A stretch of 64,000 bases of DNA from Solanum dulcamara (GCF_947179165.1 NC_077248.1:14918256-14982255); one strand, 5' to 3'. Shown: positions 1-11,930, counted from the stretch's first letter. Notes: a model not told the origin generated them from the sequence alone. A program made the numbers and translations.

Positions 1-640
1 TAATGGAATTCGAGTTGATAATCAAAAGATTGAGGCAATTAAGAATTAGCCCAGACCCACCTCTCCAACCAACATAAAGAGTTTCTTAGGTTTAGTTAGT
101 TACTACAGGAGGTTTGTTGAGGAATTCTTATCCATATCCTCACCATTGACTAAGTTCACTTAGAAAAAGGCTAAGTTTCAATGGCTGATGCTTGTGAGAA
201 AAGCTTTCAACAATTAAAAGCTAGATTGACTATTCTCCAGTACTTTCCCTACCCGCGGGAACAGATAGTTTTGTAATCTATTATGATGCTTTCAGAGTTG
301 GGTTGAGATGTGTGTTGATGCATAAAGGTAAGGTCATTTCCTATGCCTCCAGACATCTTAAGACTCATGAGAGGAACTACCCCACTTATGACCTTGAGTT
401 TGAAACTGTGGTATTTCTCTTAAGATCTGGCGTCACTATCTTTATGGTGTACATATAGATGTATTCATGGACCATAAGAGCTTGCAGTATGTATTCAGTC
501 AGAAGGAGATGAACTTGAGGTAGAGAAAATGGCTAGAGTTGCTCAAGGATTATGACATGAGCATTCTCTACCACCCAGGTAAAGCAAACGTAGTTGCCAA
601 TGCTCTAAGCAAGTAATCCATGGGGAGTACAGCCCATGTG
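1..640 (+). pseudogene. gypsy RT-connection and RNase H fragment, decayed
   Basis: Translated in pieces this resembles the copy at 19316-19935: the RT connection segment (region of SFLGLVSYYRRF), then the RNase H segment with the aspartate of an IYYDA-like motif, and a 3' part ending before a degenerate ALSK. In-frame stops are visible, for example TAG where the other copy has a tryptophan codon near 49, and the frame shifts near 215-260. The role in a live element would be cleaving the RNA strand of the RNA:DNA hybrid. No continuous ORF remains. Confidence 0.75.
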
Positions 641-899
641 GAAGAGTAAAAGAATGAGTTGGCAAAGGAAGTTCATAGACTTCTACATTTGGGAGTTCAA
701 CTTATTGACTCTAGTGAGGGTGGTACAATAGTTTGGAATAGAGATGAATCATCTCAAGTTGCAGATGTGAAAGGAAAACAAGATCAGGACCCCATTCTCC
801 TTCAACTGAAAGATGTGGTTCACAAGTAGAAAGTAATGGATTTTGCCAAAGGGGGAGATGGAGTGTTGAGATATCAAGAGAGATTATGTTCTCCAAGTG

Positions 900-1700
900 T
901 TGATGGCATTCGAGAGAGAATCATGGTAGAAGCCCATAATTCTAGGTATTCCATCCATATAGGTTCGACAAAGATGTACCATGAATTGAGAAAAGTATTC
1001 TGATGGAGTGGAATGAAGAGAGATATAGAAGTGTTTGTGTCCAAATGCCCAAACTTCCAACAAGTTAAAGTTGAGCACCAAAGGCCTTATAGAGTGGATC
1101 AAAATATAGAGATTCTAGAATGGAAGTAGGAGATGATCAACATGGACTTCATTACCGGTTTACCACGAACATATAAAGACCATGACTCTATTTGGGTGAT
1201 TGTGGATAGGATGACCAAATCAGCTCATTTCTTGCCGGTTAAGACTACGGATACTGCAGAGGATTATGCCAAACTGTATATTAGAGAGATTGTTAGACTA
1301 TATGGAGTTTCTTTGTCTATCATCTCAGATAGGGGAGCTCAATTTATTGCTCAGTTTTGGAAGTTGTTTCAGAAGGGTTTGGGTTCAAGAGTGAACCTTA
1401 GTATTTCTTTTCATCCGCAGATAAATGGCCAAGCAAAGCGTACGATACAGACTTTGGAGGATATGTTGAGAGCCTATGTCATCAACTTCAAAGGTAATTG
1501 GGATGATCATTTACCTCTTATTGAGTTTGCATACAATAATAGCTTCTATTCGAGTATTCAAATAACTCCTTATAAACTCTATATGGGAGGAGATGTAGAT
1601 CACCAATTGGTTGTTTCAAAGTTAGTGAAGTTGAGTTGATTAGACCAGACATGGTTCACCAAGCTATGGAGATATGTGAAAACCATCCAATAGAAGTTGA
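900..1700 (+). pseudogene. gypsy integrase, catalytic glutamate replaced
   Basis: The integrase core is open from 1133 to 1639 (168 codons). The DDE aspartates are visible: one in NMDFITGLP near the start, the second in SDRGAQF. Exactly 35 residues after the second Asp, where the family has Glu (GQ-x-E-R-T), this copy has Lys (GQAKRT). Upstream, the HHCC zinc-binding segment at about 930-1085 has its histidines and first cysteine, but Phe where the last Cys of CxxC should stand, plus a TGA in the middle. Family knowledge: Glu-less integrases are catalytically dead. A dead remnant of a Del/Tekay element. Confidence 0.85.
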
Positions 1701-1922
1701 GGACTACTCAGAGTCGCCAGAAATCCTACACTGATTTTAGAAGGAGAGATTAGGAGTTCAAAGTGTATGATTAGGTAAGGGTGTGATGAGATTTGAAAAG
1801 AAAGGGAAGCTTAGTACCAGCTACATTGGTCCTTATCAGATTGTGAAGAAGGTTGGTAATGTAGCCTATGAATTGGAGTTGCCCCAGAATTAGCAGCTAC
1901 TTTTCCCGTATTTTACATCTCT

Positions 1923-2204
1923 ATGCTTAAGAAGTGTTTGGGAGATCCTTCACTTCTTTTCCCGATTGAGATCATTGGGGTGAAAGAGAATTTGAGTTAT
2001 GAAGAGATTCCAGTCCAGATTTTTGATCGTCAAGTTCGCAAATTAAGAACTAAGGAAGTGACATCTGTTAAAGTCCTATGGCTAAATCAATTTGTTGAAG
2101 AGGCAACATGGGAAGCTGAAGAAGATACGAAGGCTAAATATCCTCAACTATTCGTGCCTTCCGAGGATGAAGTTCAAGGTAATATTTCTTACTTCTACCT
2201 TTGA
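1923..2204 (+). pseudogene. gypsy integrase C-terminus with chromodomain
   Basis: 93 codons. The sequence runs from the end of the integrase (PIEIIGVKENLSYEEIPVQI) into a chromodomain with the pattern VLWLNQFVEEATWEAEED, characteristic of Del/Tekay chromoviruses. The chromodomain is thought to steer integration to heterochromatin by reading methylated histone H3. A frame break between 1640 and 1920 separates it from the catalytic core. The usual Arg/Asn position before NQF reads Leu, which may be decay. Confidence 0.8.
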
Positions 2205-2353
2205 GTCGATGTGTATTCTTGAGTTTGAGTCATTGACTATTTTAGTATGTGTTTTTCAAACATTTGAGTATCAGAGTTTTTGAGAAATCGATGCCTTGAT
2301 GATATTTGTTATTCATGTCCCCTAGTTTCATCTTCATTCGAGGATGAATGATC

Positions 2354-2363
2354 CCAAGGGGGA
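2354..2363 (+). other. polypurine tract before the 3' LTR
   Basis: The run AAGGGGGACA lies a few bases before the TG that opens the LTR at 2370, the position where plus-strand priming takes place in Ty3/gypsy elements. It is preceded by the family's conserved GAGGATGAATGATCCC segment. Confidence 0.65.
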
Positions 2364-2369
2364 CATATT

Positions 2370-3660
2370 GTAACACCCCCTAAAATATTGTATGTGGTAT
2401 TTTAATTCTCGATAAAAATGATATTACTTCTGTATTTTGGGCATATCTTTTCATACCATATTCCATATTAGGTGATTCAAATATCTAAATAACTTCAACG
2501 GCATTACCTAAAACTTTCATGAAGACCATATCTTAAGATTCAGAAGATACGTAGGTCAAATAAATTAATTTTTGCAAGACATGGTGCTGTGATGAAAATG
2601 GACTGTTTGTAGAAGAAAACTCATATCTTACTATAGGATACTCTAAATTGGTTGATTCTTGAATGACATAAAATTATACTTCTAGATCTATAATTCATAC
2701 GAGACACCAAATCCTAATTAGAAAGTTATCTTGTTCAATCGCAGCTCCGAAAAAGGGTATTCTATTAAAAGAAGGTTTATCTCACCAACCATGGAAAGAT
2801 TTAGATCCATTTGACATCACCCATGAGATCATAATCCTCCATTGAATTTTCAAGATCATCTTTTGTAATTATTTTTATTTATTGTTTGGTCTCTCCTCCA
2901 TACCTATAAATACCCATCTTATTTTCTCATTTTATTCATCAATTTTTCCCAAACAACTCTTCTCTCTATACACTTCTTTACTCATTCTCAAATATAGTTT
3001 TATTTTTTAGAAGTGTATAAATACATTCCGGTGATTCTTATACTTCGGGTAATACACAAAATGCTCCGACGAAGAGAAAAGGCTAGGGGTTCAAGAGTGG
3101 TCACTGAGTTTTTCAATTCGTAGTAAAGCTTCAAATTCTACGTATGTAAGGCTATTCATATCATTGGATTGAGTTCGTCCATGAGTCCAATATTTAAATT
3201 CATCGTAATTGAGTTATAGTTGAGTTTTACCCAAATCTTGAATTCTAAATAAATTAATTCTTCTTCTATTGAGTTAGATATATTTATGCATTGAGATTAT
3301 TATTATTTTTATCTCTCATATTAATGAATTATTGTTCATGGATACTTTTTCATGAATCCTAATTGATTTGATGTTCATGAATATTTTTATACGTGTTTTT
3401 AGTAAAGATGTTGGCTTTTAATATTTATTGACAAAAAGAGTGATTTGAATTAATACCATATATGTATTTTATTGAGTTTTGATTGAGTTTTGAAAGAGCA
3501 AAACAATTGAATTTAAATGAATTTGAGTAAATGATGTTTTGACCAAGATGTGTTTGATGAGATGTAAATAATGTTTTGAAGTATAATGATTGATGAAGAG
3601 GTAATAAGATGAGTTTGATATTTTTTCCAATAAGACTAGATGATGATGTTAATATGAGAA
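2370..3660 (+). mobile_element. Del/Tekay 3' LTR, truncated
   Basis: Begins TGTAACACCCCC just after the polypurine tract. It is collinear with the LTRs at 7581 and 14496. Shared landmarks are a TATAAATACCCA promoter-like box near 2906 and the segment with AAAATGCTCCGACGA near 3059. Homology to the 14496 copy stops near 3660 (after a GATGATGTTAATA shared by both), so about 850 bases of the LTR 3' end are missing. Confidence 0.75.
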
Positions 3661-3990
3661 CAATTTTTTTATGGAAACAGACCCTACACGAGGCTCCCAC
3701 CTCTCATGCACAGTCAAGGGTTGAGCATCATCCCCAAGCCTTATCATAAATAACAAATAGAAAAATACAAGGGGGATGTCTAGGGCTTTTTGGGAGAGGC
3801 AATGAACTGAAAATTATGGTCCAAATCGTGACCAAATCAGTGTATATATAATTAGGGAAAATGTCCAATTTGCCCTTCCTCAAAAATCTGCAAAATTGGC
3901 CTAAAACCCTCATGGCGCTATAGTGGCGCACCGCTCCACTACACCGCCAAGTCAAATATAGGCTTAAAACCTGACATCTGATGGTGGCGC

Positions 3991-6886
3991 TGTAATACCC
4001 CAAAAGTTTCTACGCCAAGACTCGAACTATTCTTCATGTATGTATAAGATCGTACTCGACAACTTTAAAGTATATGCATGAGTTAGGATCAATTAATAAG
4101 TAATTTAAGGGTATTAGATGTGATTTAGGATCATAAGGGATCCCTAAAACTAAGCCAACTCCAAAGAATTCGTCTCGGCTAATTTTCTGAATGAGTTTGT
4201 ATAAGAGTCAACTTCAAACGACCATATCTCCTGGAATATAGCGAATTGGGTGGACTATGACCTATCAAATTAAAGGTCTTTGAGTCTTCTTTCCAACTCC
4301 ACCGAGATTGCAATTTTTTGAGTTTGGAGTCAAACGTTATGACCATTTTATGACAAATTATCTCTGCAGAAATTTTAGGCAAACTAGCCTTAGTAGTTTG
4401 GGTGCTGGCGCGTCGCGCCAGCTATAGCGCCAGCAGTTTTTCTTGCCTATTTTCTAGATTTTAGGGTCATTTTAGTCATTTCTTTGTTGTACCCAAAGTG
4501 GGGTCATTTTAGGGACTGAATTGACCCTATCTAAAGATCTTAAACCTTCTAAACCTTTCATTTCTCACAATTAGACTCAATAAACTAAATTCATCTCCTC
4601 TCAAACTCTCCCAAGAGCTTCAAGGCAAGATTAGGGTTTTCGATTCAAGACATTCAAGTCTCAATTCTTCCTCAAGTTCTCATAGAGATTTTGTGTCCCC
4701 AAGGTATGTGGGCTTTCATCCATGGGTCCTTCCACCCATGGAGCCCAAAAGTTTTCTCAATCTAGTATTTTCATTTTAAATGATGAAATCTTATGTTATC
4801 TTACATAATGGTTCCAAATGCATATATTGTGATATATTTAAGTTTATTTACTCCTATTGATATATATGTGTATTGACTCTTAATTTCAAGTGATGAGAAA
4901 TTTTAGGGATTTTCATACTACGATTTCAAATGTATAGATTCTTGAATATTTGAAGTTTGTTTGTCTATGTTGACCTATGGTGATCCTTATTTACATGAAA
5001 TGGATGATTTGTCAAGGCCCCTCTATGAAGGCTTGAAAGTAGTTTTAGAGTATATTGGTGGGTTGTTTTAAGATGTTTTAAGTGATAAATTCTTTCACTC
5101 TCATACATGCTAGCATTGATTTAAATGACTTGAAAGTTGATTTATTTGAACCCACCTAGTTTCTTATGATAAAGCAAAATTGAAATGAATGTTTGACAAT
5201 GTCTACAAATAAGTTTAAAAGGTGCTCTTTGCAAATTAGTTTTGTGAACGGAGAGTCTATAATGTTCAAGTAAGTTAATGATAGGGTGAGTTAAGGCCCT
5301 AAAGATATTTTTATGGATAAAGATATGTGATGAAGGAATGTCTACACTCACATCACATGAGACAAAGTTAAGGATCTATTCTATGATTTTGTTCTTATGA
5401 AGAATAGACGGGTAGTAGATATGACCCCTCCCACACGATGATTGACTTTATGTTTTATGGTTTGTCTATTCTGTTGAGAGTTTACCTAACATCGAGTTGG
5501 ACTAGAGGAGAATACCCATATCTCAGAACTACGTGCCACCGTAGGTATAAAGGAGATAGAGGTGAATACCCAATCTCTAAGAGGCAAGTACCCGAAATAT
5601 CAAGGCTTAGTGGTGAGTACCCGAGTCTAAGAACTAGAGGTGAGTACCCAGTTTATACAATAGCTTAGTGGATCCACTTAGGCATGACGGAGTCTACCTT
5701 GGCAAGTAGCCTTCCCTTTTCCTCCGATGTATGGGTAAACATTGGGACTCCATGTTATGGATCACATGGTTTATGTCGTATAATGGTCGCTCTCACAATG
5801 GTACAAGGTCCCTCTTCCAATGTTTAAGATGTATCATATGATGTCTACTATGTCTATCACAAAATAAAGTATATGATTTCTTATAATGACTCATGACTAC
5901 CTCTAAAATATTTAAGTTTCTTTTATGAATCATGATGGTTTCTATATTTTATTGACTAAGCTTCATAACTCCAAATGGTATTTCAAATGAATACAAGGTT
6001 CTAGTATGGTCCATTGTTTCACCTTATTGTATAATGATATATTGCATTGCATACTCACATACTTAGTACATTCAAAGTACTAACGCATACTTTTGCCTAG
6101 TAGCCTTCCCCTTTCCTCCGATGTATGGGTAAACATTGGGACTCCATGTTATGGCTCACATGGCTTATGTCGGTTAATGGTTGCTCTCACAAAGGTACAA
6201 GGTCCCTCTTCCAATGTTTAAGATGTATCATATGATGTCTACTATGTCTATCACAAAATAAAGTATATGATTTCTTATAATGACTCATGACTACCTCTAA
6301 AATATTTAAGTTTCTTTTATGAATCATGATGGTTTCTATATTTTATTGACTAAGCTTCATAACTCCAAATGGTATTTCAAATGAATACAAGGTTCTAGTA
6401 TGGTCCATTGTTTCACCTTATTGTATAATGATATATTGCATTGCATACTCAAATACTTAGTATATTCAAAGAACTAACGCATACTTTTGCCTACGTGATA
6501 TCACCATGTAGGAACCGATGTCGCACCTCGACCTCCTCTACGTGGCTAGCTCGAATTAGTTTTGAAGATTGCTTTTGGTGAGTTCCCATAGTTCGGGAAC
6601 ATCCTTTTTATTCTAAGCTTATGTTACGTAGAATAGTAAGACTTTTTTTAAGGAATTTCTTAACACTTATTTTGAGGGTGAGATAGGGACACATCTTAGC
6701 CCCCGCCAAGTCTATTAGTAGAGGTATGTTTGGACGCAACAATGAAAAAATGTTTAATTGATTTCCGCTTATTATTGTTTACCATTACCAATGAAATTCT
6801 TAATGAATGCTAAGAGGCTTGGGTGAGGTACCTATGGGTGTCTCATTCGCCATGTCACATCTAGGCCCTAGGCTTAGGTCGTGACA
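3991..6886 (+). mobile_element. solo LTR (2.9 kb) of a gypsy-type element
   Basis: Starts TGTAATACCCC and ends GGTCGTGACA. It is flanked by GGCGC on the left and GGCTC on the right, a 5-bp target duplication with one mismatch. Removing it rejoins the surrounding LTR in register (compare with 7017-7040). No gag, pol, primer site or second LTR lies inside, so it is a solo LTR left by LTR-LTR recombination. It carries an internal 394-bp tandem duplication (5706-6493) and a short degenerate GAGTACCC array near 5500-5660. No coding content is visible. Confidence 0.75.
5706..6493 (+). repeat. 394-bp tandem duplication inside the solo LTR
   Basis: Copy 1 (5706-6099) and copy 2 (6100-6493) are nearly identical over their length, starting at GTAGCCTTCCC and ending in the ACTAACGCATACTTTTGCCTA segment. 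The few differences suggest a duplication younger than much of the surrounding decay. Confidence 0.85.
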
Positions 6887-7580
6887 GGCTCATCGCACCA
6901 AGGACCAAACTACTGAGGCTTGTTCCTGGTGCTATAGTGGTATGTCGCGCCCTTGCAGCGCCAAGCCTAAATTTCCTGGGTTCTAAAAATAGGCTTAAAG
7001 ACTCTGCACATCTAATAGTGGCGCATCGCGCCAAGGACCAAACTACTGAGGCTTGTTCCTGGCACTATAGTGGCGCGTCGCGCCACTGCGGCGCCAAGCC
7101 CAGGTTTTCCTCAGTTATGGTCTAGGCCTAAAATTCCTGCAGCACTAGTCCGTCGTAAGATAGTCATAACTTTTGACTCCAAACTCCAAAAAATGCAATA
7201 TTGGTGGTGTTGGAAAGAAATCTCAGAGACCTTTAATTTAATAGGTCACGGCCCACCCAGTTCGTTATATTCAAAAAGATAAGGTCATTGGAAGTCGACC
7301 CTATACAAGTTTATTCGAAAACTTAGCCAAGACGAGTTCTTTGGATTTGGCTTGGTTCTAGGGATCCCTTATGACCCTAAATCACCTCCGACACTCTCAT
7401 ATTTCTTAGGAATTGATCCTAACTCATACATTCACTTTACAATCGTCTAGTACGATCCTATACGTACACGAAGAATGGTCTAAATCTTAGTGAAAAATTT
7501 TGAAGGTGTTACATTGGGATACCATATTCTATTACTACGGACAATGGTGGAAACCTCAACAGCCTTTTATTGAAAGAGAT

Positions 7581-8470
7581 TGTACCACCTCTAAAAACGT
7601 TGTATATGGTGTTCCAATTCTCGATGAAAAAGATACTTCTTTTGTATTTTAGGCATAACATTTCATAGGATGGTCTAAATTTGGTGATTCAAAAATTTTG
7701 AATAACTCCAACATCATTGCCTACAACTTTTATGAGACTATAGCTTAATATACAGAGGCTAAGTAGGTCAAATAAATTAACTTTGCAAGTCCTGCGGCTA
7801 TGAAAAAATAAAGTATTTGTAGAAGAAAAATCATATCTCACGGTAGGCTGATCCCATTTAGTTAATTTTTGAATGACATGAAACGCGAATTCTAGTGATA
7901 CAATTCATATACATACACTAAATCCTAATTAGGAAGTTATCTTGATCAAACGTAGCTTCGAAAAAGGATAATCCTTAAAAAGAAGATTCATCTCACTAAC
8001 CATAGAAAATCTAGATCCATTTGACATCACCTATGACATCAATAGTCCTCCATTTGATATCACCCATCACATCACAATCTTTCATTAAATTTTTAGATAT
8101 TTCTTTATGATTATTTTAATTATTGTTAGGTCCTTCCTTCATACCTATAAATACCTACCATATTTCATCATTTTGTTCATAAGCTTTCTCAAACAACTCT
8201 TCTCTCTATACACTTTTTTACTCATTGTCAAAATATAGTTTTAATTTTTAGTAGTGTAAAAATACTATTTCGGTGATTCATATACTCTGGGTAGTACATA
8301 AAATGCTCCGACGAGGAGAAAAGGCTAGGATTCAAGAGTATTGATTAAATCCTTCGATTTTGAGTAAAGCTTCGAATTCTAGGTATATAAGGCTTCAATG
8401 AGAGTATTTCTTCTACTCTCATGCCTAAAGTATTTTGATTATATGATAAATTATATTTATTTTCTTTGAG
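7581..8470 (+). mobile_element. Del/Tekay LTR fragment
   Basis: Begins TGTACCACCTC and follows the LTRs at 2370 and 14496 (same order of segments, CCTATAAATACC near 8150, AAAATGCTCCGACGA near 8299). At about 8470 the match breaks and the sequence continues as another LTR type, so this copy is truncated. No coding content. Confidence 0.65.
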
Positions 8471-9239
8471 CTTTACCCTACGATATGTGGACGTTCATCC
8501 ATGGGTTCTTTCACCCATGTAGTCCAAAACTCTTTCAACTAAATCTCTTGATTTCAAGTAATATGTTTTATCGGTAATTCTTATTTCTACTTAATAGTAT
8601 GAATCATGGTTAAATTAATGATTATTGGTCTATTTTGATGCAAAATGACTTCATATGTATGAATTGATGATTTGCAAGTATTTTTTCTATTTATCTCTTT
8701 AAAGGTGCTTGAAATTCATGATAAATTTTTTAAAGCATGATTTTTAATTAATGGATTTCAAAGTATTTATGCATAATTTTATTTACATACATGTTTGAAA
8801 GTTGAAGTGATTTAAACCCACCTAGTTTTACTATATTTTCAATGATGTTTGACTTGAAAGTTTTGACTCTAAATAAATATTTATGAAAGCAATGTATATG
8901 ATAAAAAAGAAGTCTTATGAAATAAAACAATGATGAAATGGTATGAATGGTGGATTCTTTATGCAATAAGGACAATTCTTGCATATTTGAATTGACAAAG
9001 GTTTTAATGAGCTATTCTACCGAATATGATATTTTGAATTCTCAAACTATATGCTATGACTATTTTGAAGTATTAAACTATTCTGTGGGATTGACTTAGC
9101 ACCAAATGTGTCATTGAGGTGGAATTCAGTAAGGGAATTCTAATAGCAACCCCTTGTCTCATTAACTATGTGTCAATATAGGAGCCCTTGTAGTCTTAGG
9201 CTAATGGATTAATGAAAGCCCTTAAATTATGTTTGGCCT
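8471..9239 (+). mobile_element. LTR-like fragment of a second gypsy family
   Basis: The first 60 bases (TTCATCCATGGGTTCTTTCACCC) resemble 4705-4745 inside the 3991-6886 LTR, so this is probably the middle of a related LTR joined to the Del/Tekay LTR. No end is recognisable, and it stops where Tat-type sequence begins near 9240. No gene seen; the short antisense ORF at 8748-8984 has no recognisable features. Confidence 0.4.
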
Positions 9240-9911
9240 GATTCCCACCTCAACGGAATATGTAGGCGCCATAACAGCTCGGTCGTATCTCCCGTAAGTT
9301 TTTTATTTATAATAAAAATTGGGACAGAATTTTTGACGGGGCTCAAAAATTTTAAAGAAGATCTTTCTCCAAAAAAGTCAAGACTAAAGTTGCATCATCA
9401 AAATAACTAGAACAAAATTTTTGAGAGGGTCTTAATTTTTTTATAAATCTCCTCTTAATAGTTTGAGATTTACCAAGACATCTAACTGGAACAGAAACTT
9501 TTGAGCATGACCTCAAAATTTTTATCAAGAATCATCAGAAGATCTTAAGTCAACTTCAAAAAGTTGAAGCTAACTTCAAATGATTCTCAGCATCATCAAA
9601 AGGTTTTAGTCAATTTCAAAAGTTAACAACTAGCTTCAAATAATTTTCAGCATTATTAGAAGTTCAATGTCAACCTCAACAATCTCCAACACCATTAGAG
9701 TTCAGAGTCAATTACAAAACTTTCCAGCTATGTTAGAACTTTCCAGCTTCAACACTTAAGGATCCTCAAAATTCTCCTAACCAGCTATTAGACATGCTTA
9801 AAGATTTAAACCAAGGACGTTCATTTAAGCTATGCATGACATGACATTTGGCACTGACCTTTTTCCTAATTGCTTTTTAAAAACTCATCTTTCTTAAGTG
9901 CTTTTAATATA

Positions 9912-10334
9912 TCAAATATTTTGCATAAACATGTTTTTCTTGTATCTACTGAGAAGTGGGTAATCAGAGCAAGTAATCAAAGATAGCAAGACAAGGAGCA
10001 AACAACCAGTGAAATCAACAGAGATGAGTTCATTTAAAACTAATAAATTTTCTTTAGATGCAGGTTTATAAGGATGACAAAGGATCATCATATCCCTCCG
10101 TTCAGTAAGTACAAAGAAGTCAAAAGAACAAAGAGCTTTCAAAACTGATATTTTTTTTATGAAAGAAGGAAAGTCATTGGGGTTCATTAGAAGAAAAAAG
10201 AAGAAGTTCAAAATATGAGCAACAATGTCTTGTTTAAATCCCCAGCAAACGATGAGCCACAATGAATATAAAGCATTCAAAAATGAGAATGATATTAACA
10301 CACTGATGTAGAAGTGATCAGGCACTTTGTACAC
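9912..10334 (-). pseudogene. antisense ORF in the Tat 3' region, unknown product
   Basis: A 140-codon ORF running opposite to the element. The start is MYKVPDHF and the protein is hydrophobic (FLNALYSLWLIVC, LLLVLLSLITCSDYPLLSRY). The Tat copy at 19936-30744 has the matching antisense frame at about 23945-24330, again starting MYKVPDHF and ending near SDSPLLGRYK, but broken by stops. Similar protein traces in two copies suggest that an ancestor had a coding antisense ORF. Extra antisense ORFs between pol and 3' LTR are reported for some Tat elements. I recognise no domain. Chance openness is possible. Confidence 0.35.
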
Positions 10335-10609
10335 ATTCTCAAAAAGTTTTCTTAAGATTTTTTGACTCAGTCATTATTTAGAGTTACAATGTATCTATTA
10401 ATTATTTCCTTTTAAGTATACGAATAGGCAAAAGAGCCACTTTCAAGACGTGCAAGCATCTATAATTACGTCAAATTGTATTTTCCAACATCAAACATAT
10501 TTGATGGGCATACATAAGTTGCATCAAATACCAAAGATGATTTGAAGTGCAACTAGCCAAATATTGCTATCATGCCAAAAATTAATCAAATATCGGTATT
10601 TGAAGGATA

Positions 10610-11050
10610 TAAATCATCATCCTATCAATGGAGTAGCCTCATCCTACCAATGTAGCAACATCACCCTATGAATAGGGAATTATCATCGTCCGATCGATAG
10701 ATCAACATATATCCTACCAATGGATCATCATTGTCCTACCGATGAATCAATATATATCCTACCAATGGATCATCACCCTATTAATGAATCAACTTATATC
10801 TTATCAGTGGATCAACACCATCCTTTCGATGGAACAATATCATTCTACCGATGGATCAACTTACATCTTATCAATGGAACAACATCATTCTACCGATGGA
10901 TCAACTTACATCTTATTAATGGATCAATTTTCCAATCGATAGAACAATACATCCTATCGATGGATCATCATTATCTTATCAATGGAGCATCATCATTCCT
11001 ACTAATGAAGCATCATCATCTTATCAATAGGACATCATCATCATTGCATA
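10610..11050 (+). repeat. minisatellite A (Tat 3' region), ATGGATCA-type units
   Basis: Degenerate tandem units built on CCTACCAATGGATCATCA and TATCGATGGATCAAC, spaced about 35-50 bases. The inverse of the same repeat occurs at 22120-22660. The overlapping ORFs at 10720-11145 are products of this periodicity, not genes. Confidence 0.8.
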
Positions 11051-11930
11051 TTTCAATTTTCAAGAGAGCCATCCATATCATATTATCAGAGATGGTAATA
11101 TCATTGCTAAGAGAGTCATTCATATTATATTATCGGAAGTGGTGATTATTTTCCAAGAGGGCCATTTATATTATATGACTGGAAGTGGTTATATCATTTG
11201 CCAAGATGACCATTCATAATATATTACCAAATGTGGTGATGCCAATTGTCGAGAGGGCCATCATAATATCAGTTGCCAATATGGCCATTCATATTATATT
11301 ACCCGAAGTGGTGATATCATTTGCCAAGAGGGCCATTCATACGATATTACCTAAAGTGGTGATATCATTTGCCAAAAAAGTCATTAATATTATATTACCA
11401 AAAATGGTGATATCATTTGCTAAGAGGGCCACTCATACTATATTACCAGAAGTGGTGATATCATTTTCCAAGAAGACCATTCATATTATATTACTAAAAG
11501 TGGTGATATCATTTGTCAAGAGAGTCATTCATATTATATTACCAGTGGTGGTGATATCATTTACCAAGAAAACCATTCATATTATATTACCAGAAGGGGT
11601 GATATTGTTTGCCAAAAGAACCATTCATATTATATTATCAAAATTGGTCATATCATTGGCCAAGAAGGTCATTATCATATTATTGCCAAGAGGATCATTA
11701 TCTATCATTGCCAAGAGGACTATCATCACATCATTGTCGAAAGGTCATTGTCATTATCATATCATTGCCAAGAGGGCTATTATCATATCATTGTTGAGAG
11801 GGCTGACATCATCATGATATCATTTGCCGAGAGGGTTATCATCATATTATTTTCATGAGGGTCATTATCATATCATTGCCAAAAGAGTCATTATCATCAT
11901 ACTATATTGCCAAGAACCATCGTCATGTTG
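11051..11930 (+). repeat. minisatellite B (Tat 3' region), ~60-bp units
   Basis: About a dozen units of roughly 60 bases with the core GTGATATCATTTGCCAAGAG followed by a CATTCATATTATATTACC segment, degenerating towards 11700-11930. The inverse counterpart is at 22810-23690. Because the unit is near a multiple of three, a 210-codon periodic ORF (11185-11817) appears; I do not regard it as a gene. Confidence 0.85.

Larger units (their letters stand above)
1..3660 (+). mobile_element. Del/Tekay-type Ty3/gypsy retrotransposon, 3' half with 3' LTR
   Basis: The window opens inside the pol gene of a chromovirus. In order one sees the end of RT and RNase H (1-620), integrase (about 900-1700), a chromodomain (1923-2204), a purine-rich tract near 2354-2363, and an LTR starting with TGTAACACC at 2370. 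The first 620 bases closely match 19316-19935, so a second copy of the family lies in the window. The LTR can be followed by comparison with 14496-15800 up to about 3660, where it is cut by other LTR sequence. The 5' half is outside the window. No frame is intact, so the copy cannot be autonomous. Confidence 0.85.
3661..7513 (-). mobile_element. minus-strand gypsy LTR fragment with CG-rich modules, split by a solo LTR
   Basis: Two blocks, 3661-3990 and 6887-7513, read together on the minus strand as the 5' portion of an LTR. It starts TGTAACACC at 7513 and contains CG-rich modules. It matches the high-coordinate end of the complete solo LTR at 40092-42562 (same AAACTACTGAGGC segment, same ending). 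The 3991-6886 LTR is inserted between the blocks. At 6901 and 7034 a unit of about 133 bases is tandemly repeated. The other LTR end is missing. Confidence 0.65.

Noticed and set aside
11185..11817. 210-codon ORF in minisatellite B
   Set aside because: Its residues repeat with the ~60-bp DNA unit (KRAIHIILPEVVIS-like), a by-product of a unit length divisible by three.
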